Positions 16,234-24,983 of a stretch of 64,000 nucleotides of DNA are shown in pieces. The stretch is from CAWAPS01 sp963783945. GTDB taxonomy: Bacteria; Actinomycetota; Acidimicrobiia; Acidimicrobiales; Palsa-688. The position numbers were made by a program, and so were the translations under genes. How positions within the stretch are numbered: the first letter of the stretch is position 1; each line of letters starts with the position of its first letter. Where the stretch lies: assembly GCA_963783945.1 (NCBI GenBank), contig CAWAPS010000019.1:558001-622000 (forward strand). The letters are read 5' to 3'. Below the pieces are notes generated by a model. It was not told the origin of the DNA. It was given only the letters and a program-made list of their open reading frames with translations, and searched no databases.

Positions 16234-19200
16234 TCAGCCACCGCGCCCTTCGACCAGTCGGCCGCGGTTGACCTTCATCGCCTCGCTCCGGGGGACGGCG
16301 TCGACGATCTCGATCGACTTCGGGACCTTGTAGGGGAGAAGCCTGCTCCTTACGTACTGCCTGACCTCCTCGAAGCTCGGAGGATCGGCCGGATCGGCGG
16401 GCTCGATGATGGCGTGGACCCGCCGGCCCCATTCCGGATCTTTGAGCCCGATGACGACCACGTCGGCGATATTGGGATGGTCGATGAGCGCCGCTTCGAC
16501 TTCCGCCGGGAAAACATTGGCCCCACCGGTAACGATGAGGTCTACCCGACGATCAGCCAGGTAGAGGTACCCCTCGTCGTCCACGTAGCCCAGGTCACCG
16601 ACCGTCCCGAAACCCTCCGGGGTCATCGGGATCTGCGGGGCCTGGCCCAGGTAGGTGACGCCGCGGTAGTTGGGCGACCGGACGTAGATGTTGCCGATCT
16701 GCCCGACCGGCACCTCCTGTCCCCCGTCGTCGAGGATCTTGACTTCGGCTCCGGCAAAACCCCGCCCCACACTGCCGCTGTGGTCCACATACTCCGTCCC
16801 GGTCAGCACGGTGAGGCCGAGTCCTTCAGTCGATCCGTAGGCCAAGATGATCTTCTCGTACCCGATGAGCTTTCCCCAGCGATGCACCAAAGACGGCGGC
16901 ATCGGCGCCGCCCCCTGCAAGATCCACTCGAGGCTCGACAGATCGCGATCGTCGACTCCCGGGAGATCGGCGACGCGCTGCAGCATCGTCGGGGTCGCGG
17001 TAAACGTGGTGATCCGATACCGCTCGATCGCCGCGACAATCCGGGCGGCATCGAACTTCTCGATGACATAGAGCTGGTCACCACCGAGCATGTTCGTCAA
17101 CGTGGCAAACGCGTTCACGTGATACATGGGAGCGAGCACGAGAATCCGCTGCGGCCGGGTCACGGCCATCCCCAGCACTTCGGCGAACGGGACAGCGAAG
17201 ACCGGGTTGAAAACCGCCGGCGCATCCGACAGGATCACCTTCGGCGTTCCGGTAGACCCGCTGCTGCAGATGCCGTAACTGTTCGGCGACACCACCTCAG
17301 CCCGCGCCGGCCCCGGCTCGCCATCGGTCCCAAAGATCCACGGCAGATCGTTCGGGCTGATGTACAACCTCGGCCTGATCACCTCCTTCAAACGCTGCAA
17401 CTCCCAGTCCGGCACATCCCACCGCACCGGTATCGGAACCGCGCCCAGCTTCCACGTCCCGAAAACCGCGAACAGGAACTCCGGAGAATTGCGGATACCC
17501 AGCCCGACCCGGTCGCCATAGCCAACCCCCCTCGCCGCCAACGCCGCGCCGACCTCATCCGACCGCCGCTCCACCTCCGACCACGTGACAACCCGATCGG
17601 TACCATCCATCGCCAGATGCACGTACGCCGTATCGGTCGGGCGTCCCACCGCCAGCTCCCGAAGTTGGCGCACGTTGCTGACCGCGTCGTCATTCATGGC
17701 GTCCCTCGCTCTCAACTCCAGGCCGGCCTGCCGGCGGCGGCGTCCCGTTGCCGTCACGTCGATCTCTAGGTCGTCGGTCAGGATCACCCCGTAGACCGTT
17801 TCCGCCGCCTGCCGTGAGACCTTCTCATCCCGGACGTCGTCGGCGACTGTCCGGGGCTCGCGTTCGAGCGGGTCTCCGTGGCCTCCGCCGCCGGCTGACG
17901 CCTGGTACACCGCGTCGCCGGGTTGGACCCGGATGAGCCCGCCGTACCGGTGCGAGTAGTCCACGACCTCACCGCCAACTCTGGCGACGAGAACGGATGC
18001 GCTACCTGGGTGCCCGCCGAGGCGGCCCTGGGGTTGCTTCCCCGCGTACAGATGGCGAAGCCACAGCCGCCCAGGGGACAGGAACCGCCACTGGCGGTAG
18101 AGCGCGAGCCCGCCCCTGAAGCGACCGGCTCCGCCGGTGTCGGGGACCATGCCATAGCCCTCGAGGACGACGTGAGCATCACGTTCCATCGTTTCCGCCG
18201 GGATCCGGCGGAACCCGACCGGGCCGTCGAGCCCGTCAAGGTTGGGTCGGGCGCCGGTGCCGGCAAGCCAGAGATCGAACAGCATTTCGTCACTGGTGCC
18301 GTCGTCGCTGTCGGGGGTGAACACGATCATCTGCGGCGGCGGTCCCTCGGCTCTGACCCGGTCCGGCATGGCCTGGGCGAGGGCGTTGAGGAGCAGATCC
18401 GAGAGCTTGTTCGTGATGGTAGATCGCGCCCCCACCGCGGCCGGCGGCCGAGGATTCACGACCGTGCCCTCGGGCGCGACCAACTGGATAGGCGTGAGCA
18501 GCCCGCTGTTGGCTGGAACGTCGATCCCGAACAGCTCGTGAAAGTTTCCTAGCAGGTTGCCGGCCACCGTTGACGGTGGGACGTTGACCGCGCTTGGTGA
18601 CTGGGCGTCGGTTCCGGAGAAGTCACAGGTCATGGCGTCCCCGTCGACCTCAACGGTCAGCACCACCTTCACCGGCGGCAGGTCGTCCTCACCGGAGGCA
18701 TCCATGTCGACGGTGTAGCGGCCGTCCGGGATGGACCGGATGGCGTTTCTGACGGCCTGCTCGCTGTAGGAGACGATGTGACGCCCATAGTCGAGGATCG
18801 TCTGGAGGCCGTAGCGGTGCACCAGCCGCTCGATGTCGCGGCCAGCAGTGATGCACCCGGCCACCTGGCTTTCGAGATCGCCGATCACATCCACCGGCGA
18901 CCGGGTGTTCGCCTTGATTATCTCGAAGACCTGAGACACCGGCTGACCCCCGTCGTAGAGAAGCACGCGCGGCAACAGGAGTCCCTCCTGGAACAGCTCG
19001 GTCGGCTGTGCGCTCATACCTCCCGGGGCGAAACCGCCGAGGTCGGTGTGATGCACCGAGTTGCCCACATACGCGATCGGCTGCCCGTCGTGGAACACCG
19101 GCATCAACAGAACGATGTCCGGCAGGTGCGTGCCACCGGAGTACGGGTCGTTGTGAATGACGATATCGCCGGGCTTGAACGAGCCGCCGAACTTATCGAG

Positions 19201-19428
19201 GATGAACGGCACGCTGTTTCCGACGTACCACGCTGATACGCCGGCTCTGGCCACGACCTGACCGTTCGGGTGAATCACCGCACCTGTGTAGTCACCGCCG
19301 TCCCGGGCCCCGAAGGACCGAGCGGTGCGCCCGATCACGGCGCACATTTCTTCCACGACAGTCAGAAACTCGCCCTTCATGACCTCGAGGAGGATCGGGT
19401 CGGGGGTCGATGCCAAATCGTCCGTCAC
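16234..19428 (-). CDS. Hydantoinase-B/ketone-carboxylase subunit fused in frame to an AMP-forming acyl-CoA ligase
   Basis: 1064 aa without an internal stop. Residues 1-577 are a HyuB-type subunit: DPILLEVMKGEF, VIHPNGQVVA, VIHNDPYSGGTHLPD, HHTDLGGFAPGGM and the C-terminal GGGGHGDPLER. Residues 578-1064 are an adenylate-forming ligase: CSSGSTGTPK (A3), YGSTEGLG (A5), GDLGYVDDEGYLYLADR (A7), and the C-terminal Lys region SEAMKVNRGRL. The GTG at 19428 lies one base after the HyuA stop. The ligase part begins with ATG 17697 preceded by GAGGG, so internal initiation could also give a free ligase. Relatives carboxylate acetone or acetophenone or open hydantoins with ATP; ketone carboxylation followed by CoA activation is inferred from the fusion. 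Confidence 0.88.
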   Translation of the reverse strand: MTDDLASTPDPILLEVMKGEFLTVVEEMCAVIGRTARSFGARDGGDYTGAVIHPNGQVVARAGVSAWYVGNSVPFILDKFGGSFKPGDIVIHNDPYSGGTHLPDIVLLMPVFHDGQPIAYVGNSVHHTDLGGFAPGGMSAQPTELFQEGLLLPRVLLYDGGQPVSQVFEIIKANTRSPVDVIGDLESQVAGCITAGRDIERLVHRYGLQTILDYGRHIVSYSEQAVRNAIRSIPDGRYTVDMDASGEDDLPPVKVVLTVEVDGDAMTCDFSGTDAQSPSAVNVPPSTVAGNLLGNFHELFGIDVPANSGLLTPIQLVAPEGTVVNPRPPAAVGARSTITNKLSDLLLNALAQAMPDRVRAEGPPPQMIVFTPDSDDGTSDEMLFDLWLAGTGARPNLDGLDGPVGFRRIPAETMERDAHVVLEGYGMVPDTGGAGRFRGGLALYRQWRFLSPGRLWLRHLYAGKQPQGRLGGHPGSASVLVARVGGEVVDYSHRYGGLIRVQPGDAVYQASAGGGGHGDPLEREPRTVADDVRDEKVSRQAAETVYGVILTDDLEIDVTATGRRRRQAGLELRARDAMNDDAVSNVRQLRELAVGRPTDTAYVHLAMDGTDRVVTWSEVERRSDEVGAALAARGVGYGDRVGLGIRNSPEFLFAVFGTWKLGAVPIPVRWDVPDWELQRLKEVIRPRLYISPNDLPWIFGTDGEPGPARAEVVSPNSYGICSSGSTGTPKVILSDAPAVFNPVFAVPFAEVLGMAVTRPQRILVLAPMYHVNAFATLTNMLGGDQLYVIEKFDAARIVAAIERYRITTFTATPTMLQRVADLPGVDDRDLSSLEWILQGAAPMPPSLVHRWGKLIGYEKIILAYGSTEGLGLTVLTGTEYVDHSGSVGRGFAGAEVKILDDGGQEVPVGQIGNIYVRSPNYRGVTYLGQAPQIPMTPEGFGTVGDLGYVDDEGYLYLADRRVDLIVTGGANVFPAEVEAALIDHPNIADVVVIGLKDPEWGRRVHAIIEPADPADPPSFEEVRQYVRSRLLPYKVPKSIEIVDAVPRSEAMKVNRGRLVEGRGG

Positions 19429-19429
19429 T

Positions 19430-21538
19430 TCAGATCCCACTTGCCGGCCGCAAACGTTCCAACACGACGCTACCCAGCGGGCCTGCACTGACCTGCCATC
19501 CCGGCGGCACAACTATCGTCGTGTCGAGCTCTTCCACGATCACCGGACCGGGCACCCGATCGCCCACGAGCGCCTCACGGCCGCACAGCCGGGCTTGGAC
19601 CACACCGGCGTCTGGTCCGAAGTAGGCGGGACGATGCCCGGAGCCCGTTTCATACCTCGCGACATCCGGTTCGAGATCGGACAACTGCACCCAGTGGTTC
19701 TCGATCAGGATCCGCAGCCGGAGCGCCGCGGTGAGAACAGCCGAGCCCGAGCGGTGGTAACCGAACTGCCGCTGGTGCTCGAGATGGAAGGCGCGGGTCA
19801 ACGATTCACCCAGACCTGCGGCCGTCGCATCCTGCGGCACCGGGATGGTGAGCTCGGAGCCCTGTCGGATGTAGCGCAGGTCGATCGACCGCTCGATCAC
19901 ACCGCCGGTGACGTCGACCCCGGTCCGGGCCAGGTCGACCGAAGCGTCATCCAGCATCGCGTCGTAGTGGGCCAGGAGCGCGCTCCCCTCTAGCGCGTCG
20001 AGCTCTTTCGCAAGGGGTGCGGTCACGTCGAATCGCATGTCCGCGGCCAGCAGGCCGAGCGCGCTGAAAAGGCCGGCATGCCTCGGCACATACACCTCTC
20101 CGATGTCGAGCTCCTCGGCGAGACTTGCCGCCAGCAGCGGGGCGGCGCCGCCGAACGCGATCAGGGTGCACTTGCGAGGATCGCACCCGCGCTGGATCGT
20201 CACCATACGAACTGCTCGCCGCATGCTGGCTACTGCTACCCGGCAGATGCCATACGCCGCATCCCGCACCGTCATGCCGGTGGACCGAGCGATGGAGTCG
20301 GTGATGACCCGTTCAGCCAGGTCAGCCCGGATCGCCACCTTGCCACCTGCGATCGCAGTGGGGTTGAGGTAGCCGAGGACCACCGCGGCGTCGGTGATGG
20401 TCGGCAGATGCCCGCCCCGTCCGTAGCAGGCGGGCCCCGGGGCGGCGCCCGCGCTTGCCGGCCCGACTCGCAGGGCCCCGCCGTCGTCGAGCCATGCGAT
20501 GCTTCCCCCTCCGGCGCCGATCTCGACAAGGTCGAACCCTGAGGTGAGGAGGGTGTGGCCGCTGCCCCGAGCGAGCCTGCCCGCGGTGTCCAGGCTGACC
20601 TCCAGATGCACTGCCTCGCGGGGCCGGCCATTCTCGATCAGGCACACCTTTACCGTGGTGCCGCCCATATCGAGAGCCACCGCAGGTTCGAGACCACACT
20701 GGCGGGCGATCATCGACGCGGCGAGCACTCCGGCCGCGGGTCCCGATTCGATGAGGTTGGCGGGTCTTAGCTTCGCTCGCTCCGCCGGGATTACGCCCCC
20801 GTTGGCCTGCATGACCATCAGGTCGGGGAACTCGTGGAGATCCGCTTGCAGCTGCTCGAGGTAGCCCTTGACGACGGGCGTCAACGACGCATGGAGCACG
20901 GTTGTGCTCGCCCGTTCGTGTTCTCCCGCGAGCGGAGACACCTCGTGTGAGGCGACGATCTCGAGATGTGGCGCCCGGTTGCGAGCGATCTCGGAGATTT
21001 GGATCTCATGCGCCGGGTTCACATGGGCGTTCATCAGGCAGATCGCCAACACCTCGATCCCCTTCGCCACCAGGCGGTCCAGGGCCGCTTCGACAGATAC
21101 GACGTCAAACGAGCGTTCGACCTGTCCGGTCGCCGAAACACGCTCGTCTATCTCGACCCTTAGGTGCCGGGGCACGAGAGGCGTCGGGGGCGGAAAGTAC
21201 ATGCCAGCAGTGGTGTTGGCCATGTACCTCGGTCGGGTGAATTCGATGTCGTCCCGAAAGCCGGCGGTGGTGATGTAGCCCGTGGCGGCGCGTTTGTTCT
21301 CGATCACCGCGTTCGAGGCGACGGTCGTCCCATGGACGATCGCTTCCACTCTGGCACCCGGGACTCGATCGAGGACATCATGCACGCAGCGAACCACATG
21401 GCGAGCTATCCGCTCAGGTGTGCTCAGGACCTTGAAGGCGAACATCTCTCCGGTCGATGCGGAGATGAGGATGTCCGTGAAGGTGCCACCGATGTCGAAC
21501 CCGACCCGGATTCCTGCAGGATGGGCGGCCTCGGGCAT
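19430..21538 (-). CDS. Hydantoinase/ketone-carboxylase A subunit (HyuA family)
   Basis: 702 aa, the usual length. ASKHA-like ATP-binding subunit of N-methylhydantoinase, 5-oxoprolinase, and acetone or acetophenone carboxylases. Seen: GFDIGGTFTDIL (phosphate loop 1), HGTTVASNAVIE, the second nucleotide motif ALDMGGTTVKVCL, SGPAAGVLAAS, and the C-terminal EELDTTIVVPPGWQ. The ATG at 21538 has AGAGGT 9 nt upstream. Its stop is one base from the GTG of the B-ligase fusion, so the two subunits are translated together. Upstream in the same operon are the Rieske oxygenase and its small partner. Confidence 0.92.
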   Translation of the reverse strand: MPEAAHPAGIRVGFDIGGTFTDILISASTGEMFAFKVLSTPERIARHVVRCVHDVLDRVPGARVEAIVHGTTVASNAVIENKRAATGYITTAGFRDDIEFTRPRYMANTTAGMYFPPPTPLVPRHLRVEIDERVSATGQVERSFDVVSVEAALDRLVAKGIEVLAICLMNAHVNPAHEIQISEIARNRAPHLEIVASHEVSPLAGEHERASTTVLHASLTPVVKGYLEQLQADLHEFPDLMVMQANGGVIPAERAKLRPANLIESGPAAGVLAASMIARQCGLEPAVALDMGGTTVKVCLIENGRPREAVHLEVSLDTAGRLARGSGHTLLTSGFDLVEIGAGGGSIAWLDDGGALRVGPASAGAAPGPACYGRGGHLPTITDAAVVLGYLNPTAIAGGKVAIRADLAERVITDSIARSTGMTVRDAAYGICRVAVASMRRAVRMVTIQRGCDPRKCTLIAFGGAAPLLAASLAEELDIGEVYVPRHAGLFSALGLLAADMRFDVTAPLAKELDALEGSALLAHYDAMLDDASVDLARTGVDVTGGVIERSIDLRYIRQGSELTIPVPQDATAAGLGESLTRAFHLEHQRQFGYHRSGSAVLTAALRLRILIENHWVQLSDLEPDVARYETGSGHRPAYFGPDAGVVQARLCGREALVGDRVPGPVIVEELDTTIVVPPGWQVSAGPLGSVVLERLRPASGI

Positions 21539-21612
21539 GGCGAACCGTACCTCTTGCCGCCAACGAGGGTGGGCCAGCCGGCTGAATTATGAGCGCACGA
21601 GTACTGCGCAGT

Positions 21613-21951
21613 TCAGGGCACTGGTTGGACGAGGCACGGTAAGGCCGCGGCCCCAGTGTCGGGAACCCGGCTCTGCCCCCAGCATTCGACCGCGTACGAC
21701 ACCGCGATAAACGAGTAGAAAAGCCGCATCAGGTTGATGACTTCCTCGGGCATGGCGTCGAGGGGGAACTGATCGCAGTATTCAATCGCCGCCTCGGCCC
21801 GCGGGGTTATGGCTTCATAGAACGCCCGCAGATCCTCGATGGGAGACGCCAGGCGCACGGCGTAGCGCTCGGGCTCCGTAGCCAGACACCATTTCCCGGC
21901 GAACGGTTCGAGATCGGCAAAATCCTGTGGTAGCAGGGAGCCCGAGGTCAC
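21613..21951 (-). CDS. Small conserved partner of the Rieske oxygenase (copy 2)
   Basis: 112 aa, paralogue of 4258-4593 and of an unrecognised family. Shared features are DFADLEPFAGKWCLAT, EYCDQFPLDAMPEEV, an aromatic hydrophobic stretch, and a C-terminal VPDTG then LVQPVP. Its ATG overlaps the Rieske stop (ATGA, 21948-21951), so the two proteins are translationally coupled and probably act together. Here it follows the oxygenase gene; in copy 1 it precedes it. A gap of 74 nt separates it from HyuA. Confidence 0.8.
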   Translation of the reverse strand: MTSGSLLPQDFADLEPFAGKWCLATEPERYAVRLASPIEDLRAFYEAITPRAEAAIEYCDQFPLDAMPEEVINLMRLFYSFIAVSYAVECWGQSRVPDTGAAALPCLVQPVP

Positions 21952-23213
21952 AGCGCCGCCTTCTTCTTGTAGGCCTCGACCCAGTCGGCCGTCTCCATGT
22001 GGAGGTGACGGCAGAGGATTTCCTGGTCCCCCAGGGGGAATCGGTCGACCGCCCGGGACTCGAGCATCATCTGCGTCGCCTCCACAGTGTTGGCGTCCTG
22101 CAGACCGAACTCCTTGAACGAAGCGGCCGTCACCTCGTGACCGATTCTCTCACGAGCTGTCCTGGCCGGCACGAAGTAGAGCGTCGTCTCGAAGATGTGG
22201 CTGCGATATGACGTCGGCCAATAGTTGTAGGTGAGGTACCAGTTGCCGTTCCAGATCAGGATCACGAAATTCGGGAACACCTGGAGCGAGTCCATGCCCC
22301 AGGGGTCGCACTTGCCCGGGTTGAGGCCGGGCGGCATGTCCACCCCGAGATCAGGCACCTCCCACGGGCCAAACTGGCCACTCCGGGTGATGTTCTCGAT
22401 GGGCCAGCGAGTTGAGGGGTCGGTCGCCCAGTTGCGACTCCCGGATGTGCTCACCAGACGGTGGGGCCCGTCGATCCGGTAGTAGGGCGCCTCGAAGCCG
22501 GCCTCGCGAGCCTTGGCCGACACCTTGGACGGCATCTGGTTGGCATGCAGGACGGGTGCGTGATAAAACTCCTGGAAGACGTCGAGGAAGAGTTTCCAGT
22601 TTCCCTTGATCTCGGTGCGGTAGTACCACCGCTCGGTCAGCTTGTCCCACGGGTAGCCTTCGAGGTCGGTGATCATGGGCCCGAGAAACTCACGCAGCGG
22701 CTGCTCCGGCTCCTTCGCCAGGTTCACGAATATGAACCCCTCCCACACGTCGCAGTGCACTGGGACCAGACCGTGGTCCGACTTGTCAAGGTCGAAGAAC
22801 TCGCCCTCCTGCTGCACGAAGTTCAGCGCACCGTCGAGGCCATAGCGCCAGCCGTGATACTTGCACGTGAATTGCCGGCATACCCCGCTCGTCTCCTCGC
22901 GAGGAAAGTCGTTCCACACCAACTTGTTGCCCCGATGGCGGCAGATGTTGTGGAAAGCCCTCACGGATCCCGACATGTCCCGCGCGACAATCACCGAGGT
23001 ATTGGCCGCCTCGATCTCTTTGGTGAAATAGCTCCCGGCCCGAGGAAGCAGATCCACCCGGCCCACGTTCAACCAGGCGCGCTTGAAGATCGCCTCCCGC
23101 TCGAGCTCGTAGATCTCCGGTGAGATCGAATCCTCATAGGACACCAGCCCGGTCCCTAGTTGCGGGTAGTGCTCGGTCCAGCTGCCTTCCGGGGGCTTAG
23201 GCCAACGAGGCAT
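21948..23213 (-). CDS. Rieske non-heme iron oxygenase, alpha subunit (copy 2)
   Basis: 421 aa, first gene of the carboxylase-ligase operon. Rieske ligands Cys91, His93 (CRHRG) and Cys117, His120 (CKYHGW); mononuclear iron His218 and His223 in FQEFYHAPVLH, with an Asp expected near GLQDANTVEA. The start ATG at 23213 has GGAGGAG 7 nt upstream. It is very similar along its whole length to 2905-4170. Electron-transfer partners are not encoded in the window. It would hydroxylate or demethylate an aromatic or similar compound; the exact reaction is unknown. Confidence 0.93.
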   Translation of the reverse strand: MPRWPKPPEGSWTEHYPQLGTGLVSYEDSISPEIYELEREAIFKRAWLNVGRVDLLPRAGSYFTKEIEAANTSVIVARDMSGSVRAFHNICRHRGNKLVWNDFPREETSGVCRQFTCKYHGWRYGLDGALNFVQQEGEFFDLDKSDHGLVPVHCDVWEGFIFVNLAKEPEQPLREFLGPMITDLEGYPWDKLTERWYYRTEIKGNWKLFLDVFQEFYHAPVLHANQMPSKVSAKAREAGFEAPYYRIDGPHRLVSTSGSRNWATDPSTRWPIENITRSGQFGPWEVPDLGVDMPPGLNPGKCDPWGMDSLQVFPNFVILIWNGNWYLTYNYWPTSYRSHIFETTLYFVPARTARERIGHEVTAASFKEFGLQDANTVEATQMMLESRAVDRFPLGDQEILCRHLHMETADWVEAYKKKAAL

Positions 23214-23241
23214 CGAAACTCCTCCACTCTCGTCATTACGA

Positions 23242-23280
23242 TAGGTCCGGTAGGTCCGGGTGAGCCCTGATGCGGCTCAC
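23242..23280 (-). promoter_or_regulatory. Direct repeat and inverted repeat upstream of the Rieske/carboxylase operon
   Basis: A tandem 9-bp direct repeat TAGGTCCGG (23242-23250 and 23251-23259) is followed by an inverted repeat GTGAGCC (23260-23266) and GGCTCAC (23274-23280) with a 7-nt spacer. It begins about 30 bp upstream of the Rieske start, where an operator or leader hairpin would be. No clear -35/-10 pair could be placed. Confidence 0.4.
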
Positions 23281-23651
23281 GCAACCGGCGGTCTCGAGGC
23301 TACCGCGCTGATAACGCCAAAGCACGTTTACCAGGCTGGGCGGTGAACCCGATCCGCCGGGCGCCCAGGCGGGAGTTCAGGTGTCCCGAGAATTCGGGAT
23401 TTCCCCAGTGGACTGTGCGATGCCCCTGAAGTATCAAAGGAGTGTGGTCCCCCGACGGCGAAACGATCGATTCGGCTTAGCACCGTCCTCGATCCGGAGA
23501 ACCGTCCACCGCTGGGCCGGCCGCCGGGCAGACCATGAAATGCGGCGAAAGCCAAGGTCATTCTGGCATATCGCCGAGTAGCAGATCTGATCGCGACGCT
23601 CTGACCACGCGACCAGGCGTGAGGTTCCACTAACGACAGGAAGGGGCAGCA
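23281..23651. other. Intergenic region with a 16-bp palindrome
   Basis: Between the divergent Rieske operon and the propeller-repeat gene. I find no supported gene here; the open frames are short and lack known motifs. It contains the palindrome TCCCGA-GAAT-TCGGGA at 23384-23399, a possible operator. Promoters for both directions should lie here, but none can be read confidently. Confidence 0.4.
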
Positions 23652-24983
23652 ATGAGATCAGGCGGGATGAGAAGAAGCGCGTTCGGTTGGAGCCGTTCGA
23701 CAGCAGTCGTGCTCGCCATCCTTTGCTCGGTCGCCTTGGCGTTTCCGGGTTTGGCCGCGGCGAGGACAGCCCCGGGTGATCGAGCCCATCAGGTCCAAAC
23801 GGCGGCGGCCACCACGACCGCACAGAGTGTCGGTCCGACGATCACGCGAGCCAACGCATTCGTCAGCAATTCACGTTCCAACGGGGCGAACGCTTTCACC
23901 GGATTTCCGGTAGCGGTCAACACTGGGTGTTTGAACTCCAACCTGTTCGTTTGCTTCACCATGGCCGGTCTTGGCTCGTTCACCATGACCGTTGCCACCC
24001 CGTTACGGGCCGGCGCGGTTTACCAGAATCCGATCCTTACCGTTAAGGTCGGCAACCAGACCTGCGGGGAATTCCAGGGCTTCGCCGGCTACTCAGCGGC
24101 TCTGGAGCTGGATCAGTTCGCCTTCAGCCAGGACAGCATCGAGACGTTCGCGGCCCAGTTCTTCTGTGTGAACGCCAACGTGGCTATCTCGGGGACCATC
24201 GCCTACAAGATGAGCAATTCCACACCTCATATGGGCTACTACCTGTACGACAGGTTTGGTGACACGACCAACTTCGGCAACGACGGCTACCTCAACTACC
24301 TGGGCAATCCTGGATACTTCACCCTTGATCAACCGATTGTGAGCATGGCCACTACCCCCGATGGCAGCGGCTACTGGATGACGGCGGCGGACGGCGGCGT
24401 GTTCTCCTTCGGCGACGCCCACTTCTACGGCTCCACCGGCAACGTCCACCTCAACAAGCCCATCGTGGGCATGGCCGCCACCCCCGACGGCAAAGGCTAC
24501 TGGCTGGTGGCGCAGGACGGCGGAATATTCTCCTTCGGCGACGCCCACTTCTACGGCTCCACCGGCAACATCCACCTCAACAAGCCCATCGTGGGCATGG
24601 CCGCCACCCCCGACGGCAAAGGCTACTGGCTTGTGGCGCAGGACGGCGGAATATTCTCCTTCGGCGACGCCCACTTCTACGGCTCCACCGGCAACATCCA
24701 CCTCAACAAGCCCATCGTGGGCATGGCCGCCACCCCCGACGGCAAGGGCTACTGGTTCGTCGCCTCCGACGGCGGAGTGTTCTCCTTCGGCGACGCCCAC
24801 TTCTACGGCTCCACCGGCAACGTGCACCTCGTGCGGCCGATCACCGGGATGCTTCCCAGCCCTGACGGGGGCGGCTATCTGCTGGTAGCCGATGACGGGG
24901 GAATCTTCACCTTCGGCGACGCCCAATTCGAGGGCAGCGTCGGCGGGCAGGGGATCACAGGAAACGTAGGGCTGGCCCGGTGA
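23652..24983 (+). CDS. Secreted protein with five propeller-type DGGxFSFGDA repeats
   Basis: 443 aa. Residues 1 to about 36 form a Sec signal peptide (Arg-rich start, hydrophobic core, cleavage near LAAARTA). Residues 37-227 are an unrecognised Cys-containing domain. Residues 228 to about 437 are five 42-aa repeats with the core PDGKGYWLVAQDGGIFSFGD followed by AHFYGSTG, as seen in many actinobacterial surface proteins and expected to form propeller-like blades. The ribosome site GGAAGGGG precedes ATG 23652. Its 3' end overlaps the DUF2182 gene on the other strand by 29 bp. The role is unknown; surface adhesion or envelope structure is possible. Confidence 0.85.
   Translation: MRSGGMRRSAFGWSRSTAVVLAILCSVALAFPGLAAARTAPGDRAHQVQTAAATTTAQSVGPTITRANAFVSNSRSNGANAFTGFPVAVNTGCLNSNLFVCFTMAGLGSFTMTVATPLRAGAVYQNPILTVKVGNQTCGEFQGFAGYSAALELDQFAFSQDSIETFAAQFFCVNANVAISGTIAYKMSNSTPHMGYYLYDRFGDTTNFGNDGYLNYLGNPGYFTLDQPIVSMATTPDGSGYWMTAADGGVFSFGDAHFYGSTGNVHLNKPIVGMAATPDGKGYWLVAQDGGIFSFGDAHFYGSTGNIHLNKPIVGMAATPDGKGYWLVAQDGGIFSFGDAHFYGSTGNIHLNKPIVGMAATPDGKGYWFVASDGGVFSFGDAHFYGSTGNVHLVRPITGMLPSPDGGGYLLVADDGGIFTFGDAQFEGSVGGQGITGNVGLAR
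24333..24962 (+). repeat. Five tandem 126-bp coding repeats
   Basis: Units start at 24333, 24459, 24585, 24711 and 24837, each 126 bp (42 codons). Units 2 and 3 differ at only one base (CTG versus CTT, Leu), while units 1 and 5 are diverged. Near-identity at silent positions points to recent duplication or gene conversion, so the copy number may vary between strains or be collapsed in assembly. Confidence 0.9.

Noticed and set aside
15913..17769. Long plus-strand open frame of about 618 codons opposite the CoA ligase domain
   Set aside because: It is antisense to the well-supported ligase motifs, is rich in Arg, Pro and His as expected from the reverse reading of GC-rich codons, and shows no domain.
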